Positions 34,090-44,205 are shown, numbered from the stretch's first letter. The stretch: 64,000 nt of DNA from Chitinophagaceae bacterium (GCA_014379345.1 JACMLY010000067.1:1-64000); one strand, 5' to 3'. Translations and numbers: made by a program. The notes: generated by a model from the letters alone, not told the origin.

Positions 34090-34323
34090 CTATGGCACCA
34101 ATGCATCTATTTTTTTTGCCAGTTTACGATCTTTTTCGGTAATAGTATCACCGGCATCATGTGTTGACAACCACATTTCTACTGTATTGTAAACATTTGT
34201 CCAGAGAGGATGATGATCCATTTTTTCAGCCTGTAAAGCTACCCTTGTCATAAAAGCGAAGGCTTCGGAAAAATCTTTAAACTGAAATTTCCGGTATAGT
34301 TTGTTGTTTTCTTCTTTCCACAT
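34090..34323 (-). CDS. 4a-hydroxytetrahydrobiopterin dehydratase (pterin-4a-carbinolamine dehydratase)
   Basis: A 77-residue PCD/DCoH-family protein, which dehydrates 4a-hydroxytetrahydrobiopterin to regenerate the cofactor of aromatic amino acid hydroxylases. Conserved blocks are [20 protein letters not shown], then [17 protein letters not shown] with the active-site His pair, and [14 protein letters not shown] started at the ATG at 34323, since the frame upstream adds 18 residues unlike the family. No aromatic hydroxylase is nearby; some bacteria carry PCD with other roles. It is followed upstream on the minus strand by the IPExxxVDY gene. Confidence 0.93.
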   Translation of the reverse strand: MWKEENNKLYRKFQFKDFSEAFAFMTRVALQAEKMDHHPLWTNVYNTVEMWLSTHDAGDTITEKDRKLAKKIDALVP

Positions 34324-34390
34324 ATTATTAAATTGAAATTTGAGAATTTGATCCCACCATAGCGGGAGAAGGTGCATGTTTTTTATTCTT

Positions 34391-34825
34391 TTAAAATATT
34401 AAATGTCCCCTGTTACGAATTTTTTCATTGGTTAATTCCATCACCAGTTGAATACCATTGATGGTTCTGATTGCCTGCATGATGGATTGCAAGGTTTCTT
34501 CCTCAACAGGATCGCCCTTCAATAGCCATAAAAAATCGAGGTGCTTGAATTCTGGTAATAAATATTCACCATCAAACTGGTTATTGTACAGGTAGTGAGC
34601 AAGCGAATTATTTTTTTCACGGAACTCGAAAACAGAAAAGAAATAATCGCGCTTTTTTTTATTGAGCTGGATCTCAATCTCATTATTGTTTCTGAAATCG
34701 AATCGCAGCAGATGATTTAAATGCCAGCAGAACTGGTAATCTTTCAGTGGTGCTACGATACCTATCAGGCGGGTATCCGAGAAAAAATCATCGGCAAGAT
34801 CTTCGAAGTCGAGTTTGAGTTTCAT
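34391..34825 (-). CDS. IPExxxVDY family protein
   Basis: A 144-residue protein of the Bacteroidota-restricted IPExxxVDY family. The family signature appears in variant form as [17 protein letters not shown] near residue 88. The N-terminal [25 protein letters not shown] is also typical. Function is unknown. It sits between the M28 peptidase (28 bp upstream on the same strand) and the pterin dehydratase (67 bp downstream), suggesting one transcript. Confidence 0.85.
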   Translation of the reverse strand: MKLKLDFEDLADDFFSDTRLIGIVAPLKDYQFCWHLNHLLRFDFRNNNEIEIQLNKKKRDYFFSVFEFREKNNSLAHYLYNNQFDGEYLLPEFKHLDFLWLLKGDPVEEETLQSIMQAIRTINGIQLVMELTNEKIRNRGHLIF

Positions 34826-34853
34826 GTGAGACTTTTAATCGTACAGGAAGATA

Positions 34854-36509
34854 TTAAAATTGCACTTCTGTCTCAGCAACATCATTTCCTCTTTTATATT
34901 TCACTTTTGCCTTATCTCCTTTTTTAAATTTGGAAAGGGCCTGCATATATGCTTCCATGGAAGAAGTATTGTGTTCGCCTAACTGAATGATAACGTCTCC
35001 CGTCTGGAGACCGGCTTTTTGTGCTGGCCGTCCTTCAGAGATCCCATCGACCTTTATACCGCTGCCACTAAATGTATAATCTGGCATAATGCCCATTGTA
35101 ACGCCGAATCTGGCCGATGTGCTCATCTGTTGTTCGCGGGTTTTAGCAAACGCCAGTTTGCCGGTTTTGGCGGAAGCATCGATGATGCTCAGAATATATT
35201 TTAGAATTTGCAGCTCCCCCGTATAATTAATCTTGTTAAAATCATCTGAAGGTTTATGATAATCTGTATGAAGGCCGGTAAAAAAGAAAAGCACAGGAAT
35301 ATCTTTCCTGTAAAACGAACTGTGATCACTCGGTCCGGTACCACTGGAATCAAATTTTACATTGAAAGATTTTTTTTTGTCAGTTGCCTTGAATATTTGC
35401 GACCATGAAGGGGAGGTTCCGATACCTCCGACGGTAATAGTTTTGCTGCTATCGTTTAAGCGGCCCACCATGTCCATATTAATCATGTAGTTGACCGTTT
35501 TCAGATCAATCGGCGAATGCTCCGTAAAATATTTCGAGCCGTTCAAGCCCAGTTCTTCTCCGGAAAATGCTATAAAAAGATAATTGTTGGTTTTGCTTTT
35601 TACCGTTTTAAGTTGGCTGGCCAATTCTATGAGGGCGGCAGTGCCGCTGGCATTATCATCTGCCCCGTTATGGATGGACCTTTCATTGGTGCGATGCAGG
35701 GAATTGCCATCCTCACCATAACCAAGATGATCATAATGCGCGCCCAGGATCACAGTGTTGGCCGCACCGTTGTCGATATATCCCACCACATTGCTTCCCG
35801 TTCTTTGCTTATTCCCGATATCTACTTTTAGTTTAATATCCATCGTAGCCGATTCATCGGATAAATATTTTTTTCTTGCATCTCCTGTAAGAAAAATGAC
35901 TGGAATTTTAACACTCTCCAATTTATTCTTCCCGCTGAATTGCAGGTTATCGGGAACCTGCGACGAGTTAAAGAACATGAGCGCGGATGCTCCTTTTGCA
36001 GCTCCTGCTTCAGCTTTCTTAATAATTGCCTGGTCGAGATCAAAATGGGGGTTGTCTTTATTTTCTTCCAATACATCCTTAAGGTCTATAAACCAGGGAG
36101 CGCCACCTTCTAACAATGCCATGGTCACGGCAGCTTCTATACTCTTGTTGGCACTATATGAAAGGGGAAAATATTCTGAATTGAGTTTTAGATCGTTTCC
36201 ATTTATGATCAGGTGGGTAGCAGAATTTACCTGCTTACCATCATAGATTTCGAATGACTGCAACCAGGTATTATTATCGCCTTTTGGTTGAATGCCTGCT
36301 TTCTTAAATTGCTGGCTAATGTATTCGGCAGCCAGCTTTTCGCCATTGGTACCCGCCCTTCTGCCTTCCAGTTTGTCATCGGCAAGAAAAGAAACATGCG
36401 CCTGGAGATTAGCCACTACTGCCTTATCTGCTTTTTTTAGTTTTTGGGAAAAAACAAATGAAGAGATGGATAAAATCAATAATAGTGAAAACGAACGGCG
36501 GGTAAACAT
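34854..36509 (-). CDS. Secreted M28-family metallopeptidase with PA and PDZ domains
   Basis: A 551-residue exported zinc aminopeptidase-type enzyme. Signal peptide MFTRRSFSLLLILSISSFVFSQ; a PA insert (about 110-230); the M28 domain with zinc ligands in GAHYDHLGYG, HNGADDNASGTAAL, SGEELGLNGS, INMDMVGRL and LHTDYHKPSDD; a C-terminal PDZ domain (about 465-551) with GISEGRPAQKAGLQTGDVII. The substrate is probably extracellular or periplasmic peptides. Its promoter, TTG-N19-TACCTTTG, is listed upstream. Confidence 0.93.
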   Translation of the reverse strand: MFTRRSFSLLLILSISSFVFSQKLKKADKAVVANLQAHVSFLADDKLEGRRAGTNGEKLAAEYISQQFKKAGIQPKGDNNTWLQSFEIYDGKQVNSATHLIINGNDLKLNSEYFPLSYSANKSIEAAVTMALLEGGAPWFIDLKDVLEENKDNPHFDLDQAIIKKAEAGAAKGASALMFFNSSQVPDNLQFSGKNKLESVKIPVIFLTGDARKKYLSDESATMDIKLKVDIGNKQRTGSNVVGYIDNGAANTVILGAHYDHLGYGEDGNSLHRTNERSIHNGADDNASGTAALIELASQLKTVKSKTNNYLFIAFSGEELGLNGSKYFTEHSPIDLKTVNYMINMDMVGRLNDSSKTITVGGIGTSPSWSQIFKATDKKKSFNVKFDSSGTGPSDHSSFYRKDIPVLFFFTGLHTDYHKPSDDFNKINYTGELQILKYILSIIDASAKTGKLAFAKTREQQMSTSARFGVTMGIMPDYTFSGSGIKVDGISEGRPAQKAGLQTGDVIIQLGEHNTSSMEAYMQALSKFKKGDKAKVKYKRGNDVAETEVQF

Positions 36510-36549
36510 ATATTCAGTTTAGACATTTATTCAGACAGATGATCGAATG

Positions 36550-36579
36550 CAAAGGTATAGGCCGCAAAGCCTATACCAA
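36550..36579 (-). promoter_or_regulatory. Promoter of the M28 peptidase gene
   Basis: On the minus strand, TTG (36579-36577) and TACCTTTG (36557-36550) are 19 bp apart, about 40 bp before the ATG. Confidence 0.7.
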
Positions 36580-36670
36580 TCGTTGTTAAAAGATTTTACG
36601 AATAATATGATTGCTCATTAAGTTGAGATGAAGAAAGGAATTTGAACCTGTTTACTCAGCATTTTTCCTT

Positions 36671-36678
36671 TACTTTTG
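36671..36678 (+). promoter_or_regulatory. -7 element for the SNF2 helicase gene
   Basis: TACTTTTG fits TAnnTTTG. It lies 135 bp before the chosen ATG, and an inverted word repeat occupies the leader between them. Confidence 0.5.
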
Positions 36679-36700
36679 CAGATTGCCCTTTTGGCAACAG

Positions 36701-36790
36701 TAGGCAATTTGCAATTGACAGTTTGCAGTTTGCACTTCGGGTTTTCAGTTAGCCTATTACTTACTGCAAACTGCGATTTGCTAATTGCCA
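36701..36790. repeat. Inverted AATTTGCAGTTTGC word repeat in the helicase leader
   Basis: taggcaatttgcaatt...gcagtttgca (36701-36733) is matched in inverse by tgcaaactgcgatttgctaa (36764-36783) and the following ttgcca. About 21 of 26 positions pair. If transcription starts at the TACTTTTG upstream, this hairpin is in the 5' untranslated region. Confidence 0.7.
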
Positions 36791-36813
36791 ACTTTAACCA
36801 GGAAACCAATAAA

Positions 36814-39800
36814 ATGGCTTTACCACATCTTATCAAATATATCTATACCAATGGAACGGATGAAGTGATTCGGAGAGGAAAAAAAATTCATGCCATAGGA
36901 TATGTAGAATTAATAGAGTACGATGTGCTCCTTGACTCAGTCGCTTTCCGGGTTAAAGATGATAGTTATTCCACCTACTACAAGGTAAATATTCAAAAGT
37001 TTAAAGACCCAAAAACGCTTTCAGTTCGTTGCGCCTGCCCATATAACCTCGGTGATATATGCAGGCATGAAGCCGCTGCTTTGATACAACTGCAGGAAAT
37101 GCTCGATAAAAACCAACTGAAGGCAGAGGATGTTGAATACGATCAGCGCCACACTGTGGTTAAGATGAAGGTGATAGATCAGCGCACCATCCGGCTGCTA
37201 TGTTCACCCGACACACATCTGGCCGCAGAATCCTACCTGAAAAGCCAGAAAGCGACTATTATTTCGGCCAAGGATGAAATGGTCAAAGCAACTGTAGATC
37301 TGGACGGCACTTTCTACAATGTTGTTATCAGGAAAAATGAAGAGAGAAATTTTGATACGAGTTGTGAATATGAAGACAGGCACCATCCCTTATGTTTGCC
37401 AAAAGTGATCGTATTACTTCAGTTATTGAATGCACACGGCCCTTATTATTTTGATACGATCCGGAACTGGGATAAGGAAAAAAACAAGCTGCTGGAAATG
37501 TATGGCTATACGCTGGATGATGATTTGAAAGGAAAGTTTGAATTCACTTACAAAGATGGCAAACCGTTTCTGCGTGTACTCGACCCTTCCATTAAACGAA
37601 TTACCCCCCAGGATTCATTGCGAAAAGAAAGGTTCCTGCCCGTTGAGACAGAAACGGCCGTTATTGATACAGAAGCGGATAAAATTGAAAGAAGCGGCCA
37701 AACGCTGGGAGTTGTTTTCAATTTTAACCAGGATGGATATCCAGGATTTTTCATTGATGCGGTTACCGGTGAGTCGGATGAGAGCCAAACCGCATTTACA
37801 GGCAAGGTAGAGAAGCTCGATCTCAGCAAGTTTGTAAATATTGATCAATTGAATGAAAGTGATAAACAACTGGTGCCGGCTCTGCGCAAGTTTCAATCGG
37901 CTGAAATCACCAAATATCTAAATCGCAATTCACCATTCAGCGGTATTTGGGAGAATATCATTCATCATGAAGAGGATGATCTGCCGGAAGAGACCAAATC
38001 GTTGATAGTAGAATACCTGCATCCCAAGCTTAAAAAATTATTGACAGATATAGCATCTAATCCATTTATTTTTTATCTCAGTAATAAAAAAGCATTCAGA
38101 ACTGAGAATTTACAAACAGTAGGGGTTGTACCGGATTTCATATGTCCTTACTTTAAAGTGTCGGTAAACGGAAATGCATTTGAAGTGGCGTGTTGGGTAA
38201 AACTGAGTGGCCAGCACTTATCCGTGACCGATAATTCCATTAACAGCAGCGTTTTGTTCTTCCATAACCAGAATCTTTATCTGTGGGATAAGCCCGAGGA
38301 TTCAAAACTGGTAGATCGTTTTCTTTCCAAAGGAAAGCTAAGTTTTACAAAAGCAGAATGGCCGGAACAACTCAGGCAATTTATTTTGCCGCTTACCAAA
38401 GACTATCATGTTGAATTTGATCCGGCATTGATCAGCCAGGTAAAAGACGGGGAGCCTGAAAAAAGAGTGGTACTACAAGAGAAAGGGGATTACCTTGTTT
38501 TTCAGCCATTGTTTTCTTACAAAGGGTTCGAAACAAAACCTGGTGGCAAAGACGAACTCGTTATTCCTGATGGTGAAAAAGTTTGGATCGTTCATCGCAA
38601 TAAAGAAAAGGAAAAAGATTTCTTTCAGAAGATAGAAATGCTTCATTCCAATTTTATTCGCCCGGAAGGGGGTCAACAACTCGCGTTGAAAGGAAATGAT
38701 GTTCTGAAGAACAACTGGTTTTTTCTTTTCGTAGATGCGATGAAGGAAATGAAAATACCGGTTTACGGTTTCGAAGCGTTAAAGAATTTCCGTTTCAATA
38801 CTGCCAAACCTCAAACTAAGATTCATATCAGCAGCAATACTGATTGGTTTGACGCAAGAGTGGATATTGTTTTTGGGGAGCAGAAAGTTACCATTGCCGA
38901 TGTAAAAAAAGCACTGGCAAACCGGCAACAGTTCGTTCCGCTGAATGACGGTACTCTGGGAATATTACCCGAAGAATGGATTAAAAAATATTCACTACTC
39001 TTCAGGGTTGGAGAAGGAAAGCAAAATCAGATGCGGTTGTCGAAATACCATGTAAGCGTGATCGATGAACTGTACGATAATCGTAGTGAGGAAGAATTGA
39101 TTGTGAGGCTTGAAGAGAAATATGAACAGCTCCGGGATTTTAAGCAAATAAAAGAGATTCCCATTCCTGAGCATTTGAGAAATATTTTGCGCCCTTACCA
39201 GGAACATGGCTATTACTGGCTGAACTATTTAAGCGAGATCGGTTGGGGTGGAATTTTGGCGGATGACATGGGCCTCGGTAAAACCGTACAGGCATTGTCG
39301 TTCCTGCACTATTACCGTCACCATCACCAGAAGTTACAGGCATTGGTAGTATGTCCTACAACGCTGATGTTCAACTGGGAAAATGAAATTAAAAAATTTA
39401 CACCCAGCCTCACTTACCATATTCACCATGGTGGCGAACGCGGAAGAAATAAGGAATTGTTTGCCGGCAAAGACATCATCATTACTACTTATGGTACCCT
39501 GCGAAGTGATATCAAACTGATGGTTGATATTCCTTTTGACTATGTAGTGCTCGACGAATCGCAGGCAATCAAAAATCCATCAAGTAAAGTTACCAGGGCT
39601 GCGGGTTTGCTGCGGGCAAAAAATCGGCTGTGCCTAAGCGGTACACCTCTTCAAAACAACACGTTCGACATTTTTGCTCAAATGAATTTTTTGAATCCCG
39701 GCATGCTGGGTAGTATAGAGTTTTTCAGGCAGGAATTCTCTATACCCATCGATAAGTTTGGAGAAGCCGACCGGAAAGATCATTTACGAAAGCTATTATA

Positions 39801-40575
39801 TCCGTTCATTCTTCGCCGTACAAAAGAACAAGTAGCAAAAGACCTTCCCGATAAAACGGAAACAATTCTGTATTGTGAAATGGAAGATGAGCAACGTAAT
39901 ATATACGACGCATACAGAAATGATTTCCGTGATAAGATACTGGGTACTATTGAGCAACAGGGAATTCAACGATCTCAACTTACGATTCTTCAGGGCCTGA
40001 TGAAGCTTCGCCAGATCTGTGACTCACCGGCCATCCTGAATGAAACAGAAAAATTTCCCAATCATTCAATTAAGCTGGATGAGCTGGGCAGGGAGATCAC
40101 AGAAAATATCAGTAACCATAAGGCGCTTGTATTTTCTCAATTTCTCGGAATGCTGGCGTTGATCAAGGAAAAGCTGAAAGAATTGGAAGTGGATTTTGAA
40201 TATTTCGACGGAAGTACTTCTGCGGTGGATCGGGAGAAGGCGATTCAGCGTTTTCAGAATGAGGAGAACTGCCGGGTATTCCTGATATCATTAAAAGCGG
40301 GTGGCGTTGGATTGAACCTCACAGCCGCCGATTATGTATATATTGTTGATCCGTGGTGGAATCCTGCCGTTGAACAACAAGCTATCGACCGCACTCACCG
40401 CATCGGGCAAACCAAAAATATTTTTGCGTATAGAATGATCTGTAAAGACACCATTGAAGATAAAATATTACAACTCCAGGATAAGAAACGGATCCTGGCA
40501 AAAGACCTAATCTCGGATGATGAAGGATTTGTGAAATCGCTGACCAGAGAAGATGTGGAATACCTGTTTAGTTAG
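36814..40575 (+). CDS. SNF2-family DEAD/DEAH helicase with an N-terminal SWIM zinc finger
   Basis: A 1253-residue SWI2/SNF2 ATPase. An N-terminal SWIM zinc finger shows Cys73-x-Cys75 ... Cys83-x-His85 (CACPYNLGDICRHE). A large middle region (about 100-780) has no clear motif. The ATPase core holds Walker A DDMGLGKTVQAL near 817, the DESQ box VVLDESQAIKN near 914, LSGTPLQNNTFDIF, and the C-terminal helicase lobe with SLKAGGVGLNLTAADYV and DRTHRIGQT. Such proteins remodel protein-DNA complexes; SWIM-SNF2 proteins are common in bacteria but mostly unassigned. I took the ATG at 36814, because the longer frame runs through the word repeat. Confidence 0.94.
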   Translation: MALPHLIKYIYTNGTDEVIRRGKKIHAIGYVELIEYDVLLDSVAFRVKDDSYSTYYKVNIQKFKDPKTLSVRCACPYNLGDICRHEAAALIQLQEMLDKNQLKAEDVEYDQRHTVVKMKVIDQRTIRLLCSPDTHLAAESYLKSQKATIISAKDEMVKATVDLDGTFYNVVIRKNEERNFDTSCEYEDRHHPLCLPKVIVLLQLLNAHGPYYFDTIRNWDKEKNKLLEMYGYTLDDDLKGKFEFTYKDGKPFLRVLDPSIKRITPQDSLRKERFLPVETETAVIDTEADKIERSGQTLGVVFNFNQDGYPGFFIDAVTGESDESQTAFTGKVEKLDLSKFVNIDQLNESDKQLVPALRKFQSAEITKYLNRNSPFSGIWENIIHHEEDDLPEETKSLIVEYLHPKLKKLLTDIASNPFIFYLSNKKAFRTENLQTVGVVPDFICPYFKVSVNGNAFEVACWVKLSGQHLSVTDNSINSSVLFFHNQNLYLWDKPEDSKLVDRFLSKGKLSFTKAEWPEQLRQFILPLTKDYHVEFDPALISQVKDGEPEKRVVLQEKGDYLVFQPLFSYKGFETKPGGKDELVIPDGEKVWIVHRNKEKEKDFFQKIEMLHSNFIRPEGGQQLALKGNDVLKNNWFFLFVDAMKEMKIPVYGFEALKNFRFNTAKPQTKIHISSNTDWFDARVDIVFGEQKVTIADVKKALANRQQFVPLNDGTLGILPEEWIKKYSLLFRVGEGKQNQMRLSKYHVSVIDELYDNRSEEELIVRLEEKYEQLRDFKQIKEIPIPEHLRNILRPYQEHGYYWLNYLSEIGWGGILADDMGLGKTVQALSFLHYYRHHHQKLQALVVCPTTLMFNWENEIKKFTPSLTYHIHHGGERGRNKELFAGKDIIITTYGTLRSDIKLMVDIPFDYVVLDESQAIKNPSSKVTRAAGLLRAKNRLCLSGTPLQNNTFDIFAQMNFLNPGMLGSIEFFRQEFSIPIDKFGEADRKDHLRKLLYPFILRRTKEQVAKDLPDKTETILYCEMEDEQRNIYDAYRNDFRDKILGTIEQQGIQRSQLTILQGLMKLRQICDSPAILNETEKFPNHSIKLDELGREITENISNHKALVFSQFLGMLALIKEKLKELEVDFEYFDGSTSAVDREKAIQRFQNEENCRVFLISLKAGGVGLNLTAADYVYIVDPWWNPAVEQQAIDRTHRIGQTKNIFAYRMICKDTIEDKILQLQDKKRILAKDLISDDEGFVKSLTREDVEYLFS

Positions 40576-40588
40576 AAGGCTGTATTGA

Positions 40589-40727
40589 AGCTCCGCGCCC
40601 TCTGCGCCTTCACTCCTTTACCTGTGGTTAACTTTGATCTTACAATACAATTAGGAAGTTTCCGAATGCGAGGAAATTTAACCGCAGAGGTACAGGAGGT
40701 AAGGCACAGAGTGGCACAGAAGCGCAG
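40589..40727. repeat. Inverted CCGCAGAGG / GGCACAGAG word repeat
   Basis: ctccgcgccctctgcgcctt...acctgtggttaa (40591-40632) is inverted at 40678-40725 (ttaaccgcagaggtacagga, ggtaaggcacagagtggcac). The same family of words occurs at 33965-34070 and 47741-47866. Confidence 0.75.
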
Positions 40728-40853
40728 TATGTGCAAGATTTGACCTCTCAACATTGGTTCAGATTTTGGAGAAATTTGCGACTCCTTACTATTCCTCTAC
40801 GTCGCACAAGTTTGATACCTCTTGGGCGTCTAAACCAGTTATAGCCCCGGTTT

Positions 40854-43778
40854 ATGAGAAAATCGTTTTGTTTTTTTGTTGTAATGTTTTGGGCCACAGT
40901 AACGGTTTTAGCTCAAAGCAAAACCGGGGTTGTAAAGGGAATATTAGCCGACACCTTATTTAAGGAATCGCTCGCTGAGGCCACTGTTTCGGTTTTAAGC
41001 GTTGCCGATTCTTCAGTGATCGCCTTTTCCTTGGCAAATGCAAAAGGTGAATTTGAAATAAAGGGGATCGACACAGGATCCTACCGGTTGCTCATCACGT
41101 TCCAGGGTTATCAGACCCTTTCCAGGAATATACAGGTTTCAGTATCCCGAACAGTTGTTGATCTCGGCACTATATATCTCGATAAAAAAAGCACAATGCT
41201 GGACGAGGTCATTGTCGAAGCTCCTCCGATACAGGTTAAAAAGGATACCGTTGAATTTAATGCAGGTTCATTCAAAACAAAGCCTAACTCTACAGCCGAA
41301 GATTTACTGAAAAAATTGCCGGGAGTTGAAGTAGATAAAGACGGAAATGTAAAGGCCCAGGGAGAGGACATTCCAAAAATATATGTTGATGGTAAGGAAT
41401 TTTTCGGAAATGATCCTAAAATGGCTACGAAGAATATTACTGCTGACATGATCGCATCTGTTCAGGTGTTCGATGACATGAGTGACCAGGCTAAATTTTC
41501 GCGTATTGATGACGGAAGCCGAACAAAAGCTATAAACATCAAGCTGAAGAAAGACAAACGCAAGGGATATTTTGGCCGGGGAACCGCTGGAGCAGGAACA
41601 GATGGGCGTTATCTGGGCAGCCTTACTGCAAATCGCTTCAATGATACACGACGGATCTCTATTGTAGCAGGATTTAATAATTTAAACAGGCAGGCATTTA
41701 GCTTTAATGATATCGTAACAAATATGGGTGGTTTTGGCGGTGGTGGCCAGGGTGGCGGCAATGCTGGTAATCGGGGCGGTGGTGGAAACAACGGGGGTGT
41801 GGGATTTGGCGGCGGAGGCAATGGTTTGACCCGGACAAGTTCGGCAGGAATAAATTATACAGATAAAATCGGAAATAAGCTCGATGTGACAGCCAGCTAT
41901 TTTTACTCAGAAACCGATAATCAGAATACCCAGGCAAGTGCAAGACAAACATTTTTTCCCAACGATTCTGTTACTTATTTATCCGAATTAAGCCAATCGC
42001 GAACTAAGAATCAAAATCACCGGGTCAATCTTCGAATGGAGTATTATATCGATTCAATGAATTCTATCATGTACACGCCAAGTTTGACTTTTCAGAATTC
42101 CTCCAGGAATAATTATAGTACTACTTCCACCCGCACAACCCAGCCGGGGATCGACTATGTAGCGATTACAGGCATAAATGATAACTTAAATCAGCGCGAA
42201 GGGATCAGCCTGAATAATAATTTGTTGTACCGGCGAAAATTCAGAATGCGCGGAAGAACGCTAACGTTGGGTTGGAGCAATGCCATTAATAACAGTGATG
42301 GAAATGGGAAAAATTATTCGCCATTGACTTTTTATAACCCTGATGGCTCCGTTGACAATATACGGAACAGGGATTTTATAAGTTCGCAGGAAACAGGATC
42401 CAATAACAATGTATTAAGTACTTCATTTACGGAGCCGTTTGGAAAAAATAAGATTCTCGAATTTAATTATGCATATACAAACAATAGCAGCAATTCAGAC
42501 CGCAAGGCATCTAATTATAACCCGGTAACAAAAGAGTACGATAGTATAAATCTTCAACAGACCAATTATTTTGAAAATGATTTTCTCGCACATCGGCTGG
42601 GTCTGAATTTTCGGATTCAAAACCTGAAATACGGTTTTCAGATTGGCGCTGCCACGCAGAATTCTACTTTGGAAAGTAAAAGTATAAGAGGCATTTATCG
42701 CGTCAATGGCAAAGATTCAGCGGTTATGTATAAACAGAACTTTACCAATTTTTTCCCCACCGCCAATTTCAATTACATTTTCAGCAGAAATAAGAATTTT
42801 CGATTCAATTACCGCGGGCGCACGAACCAGCCCGCTGTTAATCAATTACAGGATGTGAGGGATGAAACCAATGCGTTGCGCACAGTTCTGGGAAATCCTT
42901 CTCTAAAGCAGGAGTTTTCAAATAATGTTAATGCGAGCTATAACAGCTTCAACCCGGTAACATTTAAGTATCTCAATGTAAATGTCAATTATAACCAGAC
43001 CTCCAACCGGATTGTAAACAGCATTGATTTTGATACCGCCAGGGGGAAAGGTGTACAATTGATCCGGCCTGTAAACCTGAATGGATCATTTAACTCATCT
43101 TCGTCAGTAACTGTAGGGATTCCATTACGCAAAAATCTAAAGGGGAGTAGCATTAATTTCAGCAACTCTATTAATTACAATCGCGATGTAAGCTTGTTGT
43201 ACAATCAGAAGAACACTACGAATAGCATTAGTATAAGACAGCGGGTTGGATTAAATATGGATATTAAGGAGAAACTTAATTTTGAGATCCGGGCAAGCGT
43301 ATCTTATAATAATGTTCTTTACAAAGGAAGTCAGAACCTTGGTGCCAGCATCAAACAACAGAATGCAGACAATGAGTATTTCACTCAAACGTATTCAACA
43401 GAGTTCAATTATTTTATTACAAAATCCCTGATCATATCTACCGATTTTGATTACCTGGTGAATACTGGCCGCGCTGCGGGATTTAACCAGAACATTCCGT
43501 TATGGAATGGCAGTTTAGCCCATCAATTATTCAAAAAGAAAAACGGAGAGATCAAATTATCAGTAAATGATATCCTGGATCAAAATCAGAGCATCGCCAG
43601 AAATATTGGGGATAATTATATTGAAGATACCCGGACTGTTGTATTAAAACGGTACTTCATGCTGACGTTTACATACAATTTAAACCGGGTAGGTGCAGGG
43701 AGTCAGAACCAGCGAAGGAATATGCAGGGCGGCCAGCAGGAGATGAGGCAAAGACAGCGGCCAGGCGACTCATTTTAG
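40854..43778 (+). CDS. Outer-membrane beta-barrel protein with CarboxypepD_reg-like and plug domains
   Basis: A 974-residue outer-membrane protein. Signal peptide of 21 residues (ends TVLAQ); a carboxypeptidase-regulatory-like beta-sandwich (about 25-105); a plug-like domain with EFNAGSFKTKPNSTAEDLLK and LPGVEVDKDG and VDGKEFFGNDPK (about 130-190); then a TonB-dependent-receptor-like barrel (OMP_b-brl_3 type). A Gly/Asn-rich loop lies at about 292-323. The C-terminal tail is Gln/Arg rich. Substrate unknown. A close paralogue lies downstream at 44892-47720, and GLPGLI and two-component genes follow, forming a likely envelope cluster. Confidence 0.92.
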   Translation: MRKSFCFFVVMFWATVTVLAQSKTGVVKGILADTLFKESLAEATVSVLSVADSSVIAFSLANAKGEFEIKGIDTGSYRLLITFQGYQTLSRNIQVSVSRTVVDLGTIYLDKKSTMLDEVIVEAPPIQVKKDTVEFNAGSFKTKPNSTAEDLLKKLPGVEVDKDGNVKAQGEDIPKIYVDGKEFFGNDPKMATKNITADMIASVQVFDDMSDQAKFSRIDDGSRTKAINIKLKKDKRKGYFGRGTAGAGTDGRYLGSLTANRFNDTRRISIVAGFNNLNRQAFSFNDIVTNMGGFGGGGQGGGNAGNRGGGGNNGGVGFGGGGNGLTRTSSAGINYTDKIGNKLDVTASYFYSETDNQNTQASARQTFFPNDSVTYLSELSQSRTKNQNHRVNLRMEYYIDSMNSIMYTPSLTFQNSSRNNYSTTSTRTTQPGIDYVAITGINDNLNQREGISLNNNLLYRRKFRMRGRTLTLGWSNAINNSDGNGKNYSPLTFYNPDGSVDNIRNRDFISSQETGSNNNVLSTSFTEPFGKNKILEFNYAYTNNSSNSDRKASNYNPVTKEYDSINLQQTNYFENDFLAHRLGLNFRIQNLKYGFQIGAATQNSTLESKSIRGIYRVNGKDSAVMYKQNFTNFFPTANFNYIFSRNKNFRFNYRGRTNQPAVNQLQDVRDETNALRTVLGNPSLKQEFSNNVNASYNSFNPVTFKYLNVNVNYNQTSNRIVNSIDFDTARGKGVQLIRPVNLNGSFNSSSSVTVGIPLRKNLKGSSINFSNSINYNRDVSLLYNQKNTTNSISIRQRVGLNMDIKEKLNFEIRASVSYNNVLYKGSQNLGASIKQQNADNEYFTQTYSTEFNYFITKSLIISTDFDYLVNTGRAAGFNQNIPLWNGSLAHQLFKKKNGEIKLSVNDILDQNQSIARNIGDNYIEDTRTVVLKRYFMLTFTYNLNRVGAGSQNQRRNMQGGQQEMRQRQRPGDSF

Positions 43779-43812
43779 AATTTCTCAGCCAAATTGGGTG
43801 CCCCGTAAAAGA

Positions 43813-43842
43813 CAAAAAAATACCCCCACGGTTACGCGGGGG
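43813..43842 (-). terminator. Leftward intrinsic terminator
   Basis: CCCCCACG (43823-43830) pairs with CGCGGGGG (43835-43842), one A-C mismatch, GTTA loop. On the minus strand the stem is followed by TATTTTTTT. On the plus strand the nearest T-run is 10 nt away, so it should act on minus-strand transcripts. Confidence 0.7.
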
Positions 43843-43903
43843 CCAGCACATACTTTTTGTGGTTTCAGAGGTAAGTGCTATTCGTTATAGTAAGTAGAAA
43901 CTA

Positions 43904-44158
43904 TTAATGCATTTTTCTCCTGGAATAGGATGATTTGCTGATCGGGGATTCGCCGATCATTAAAACCGCACAAATACTTTTGATAAATCTGAATAAATTC
44001 GGCGAGGGTTTGTAAATCTCTTTGCAGATTTTTGTACGGTTTGTATTGTAATACATATGGTTCTTTTCCATCTTAAATATTGGATTTAGGAGTGATTTAA
44101 TGGTAAATAACGTTTGATCATTAAAATTATTGCAATTATCAGCACGTAGATTTCCCAT
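43904..44158 (-). CDS. Possible small hypothetical protein or small RNA gene
   Basis: An 84-codon minus-strand frame that ends 61 bp before a strong leftward terminator. The residues are basic, with one hydrophobic patch (FIKSICAVLMIGE) and a basic tail. In-frame ATGs at 44071 and 44056 offer shorter forms. No promoter of the TAnnTTTG type was found upstream. I do not recognise it; the terminator is the main support, and the unit could be an RNA instead of a gene. Confidence 0.3.
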   Translation of the reverse strand: MGNLRADNCNNFNDQTLFTIKSLLNPIFKMEKNHMYYNTNRTKICKEIYKPSPNLFRFIKSICAVLMIGESPISKSSYSRRKMH

Positions 44159-44205
44159 TTTAAAATTTAGATTTTCTTTATACTTTGTAAGTCAAATCCG
44201 TGCTT

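Larger units (their letters stand above)
43779..44205. other. Intergenic region with a minus-strand terminator and a weak small frame
   Basis: 427 bp between the first barrel protein and the next plus-strand gene. It holds a clear terminator acting leftwards (43813-43842) and a possible 84-codon minus-strand gene (43904-44158). No plus-strand gene is seen. Confidence 0.5.

Noticed and set aside
40754-40963. 69-codon plus-strand frame before the first barrel gene
   Set aside because: It starts in a word repeat and overlaps the signal-peptide region of the real gene in another frame.
41609-41821. Proline-rich minus-strand frame
   Set aside because: It is the complement of the glycine-rich loop of the barrel protein, so the composition is an artefact.
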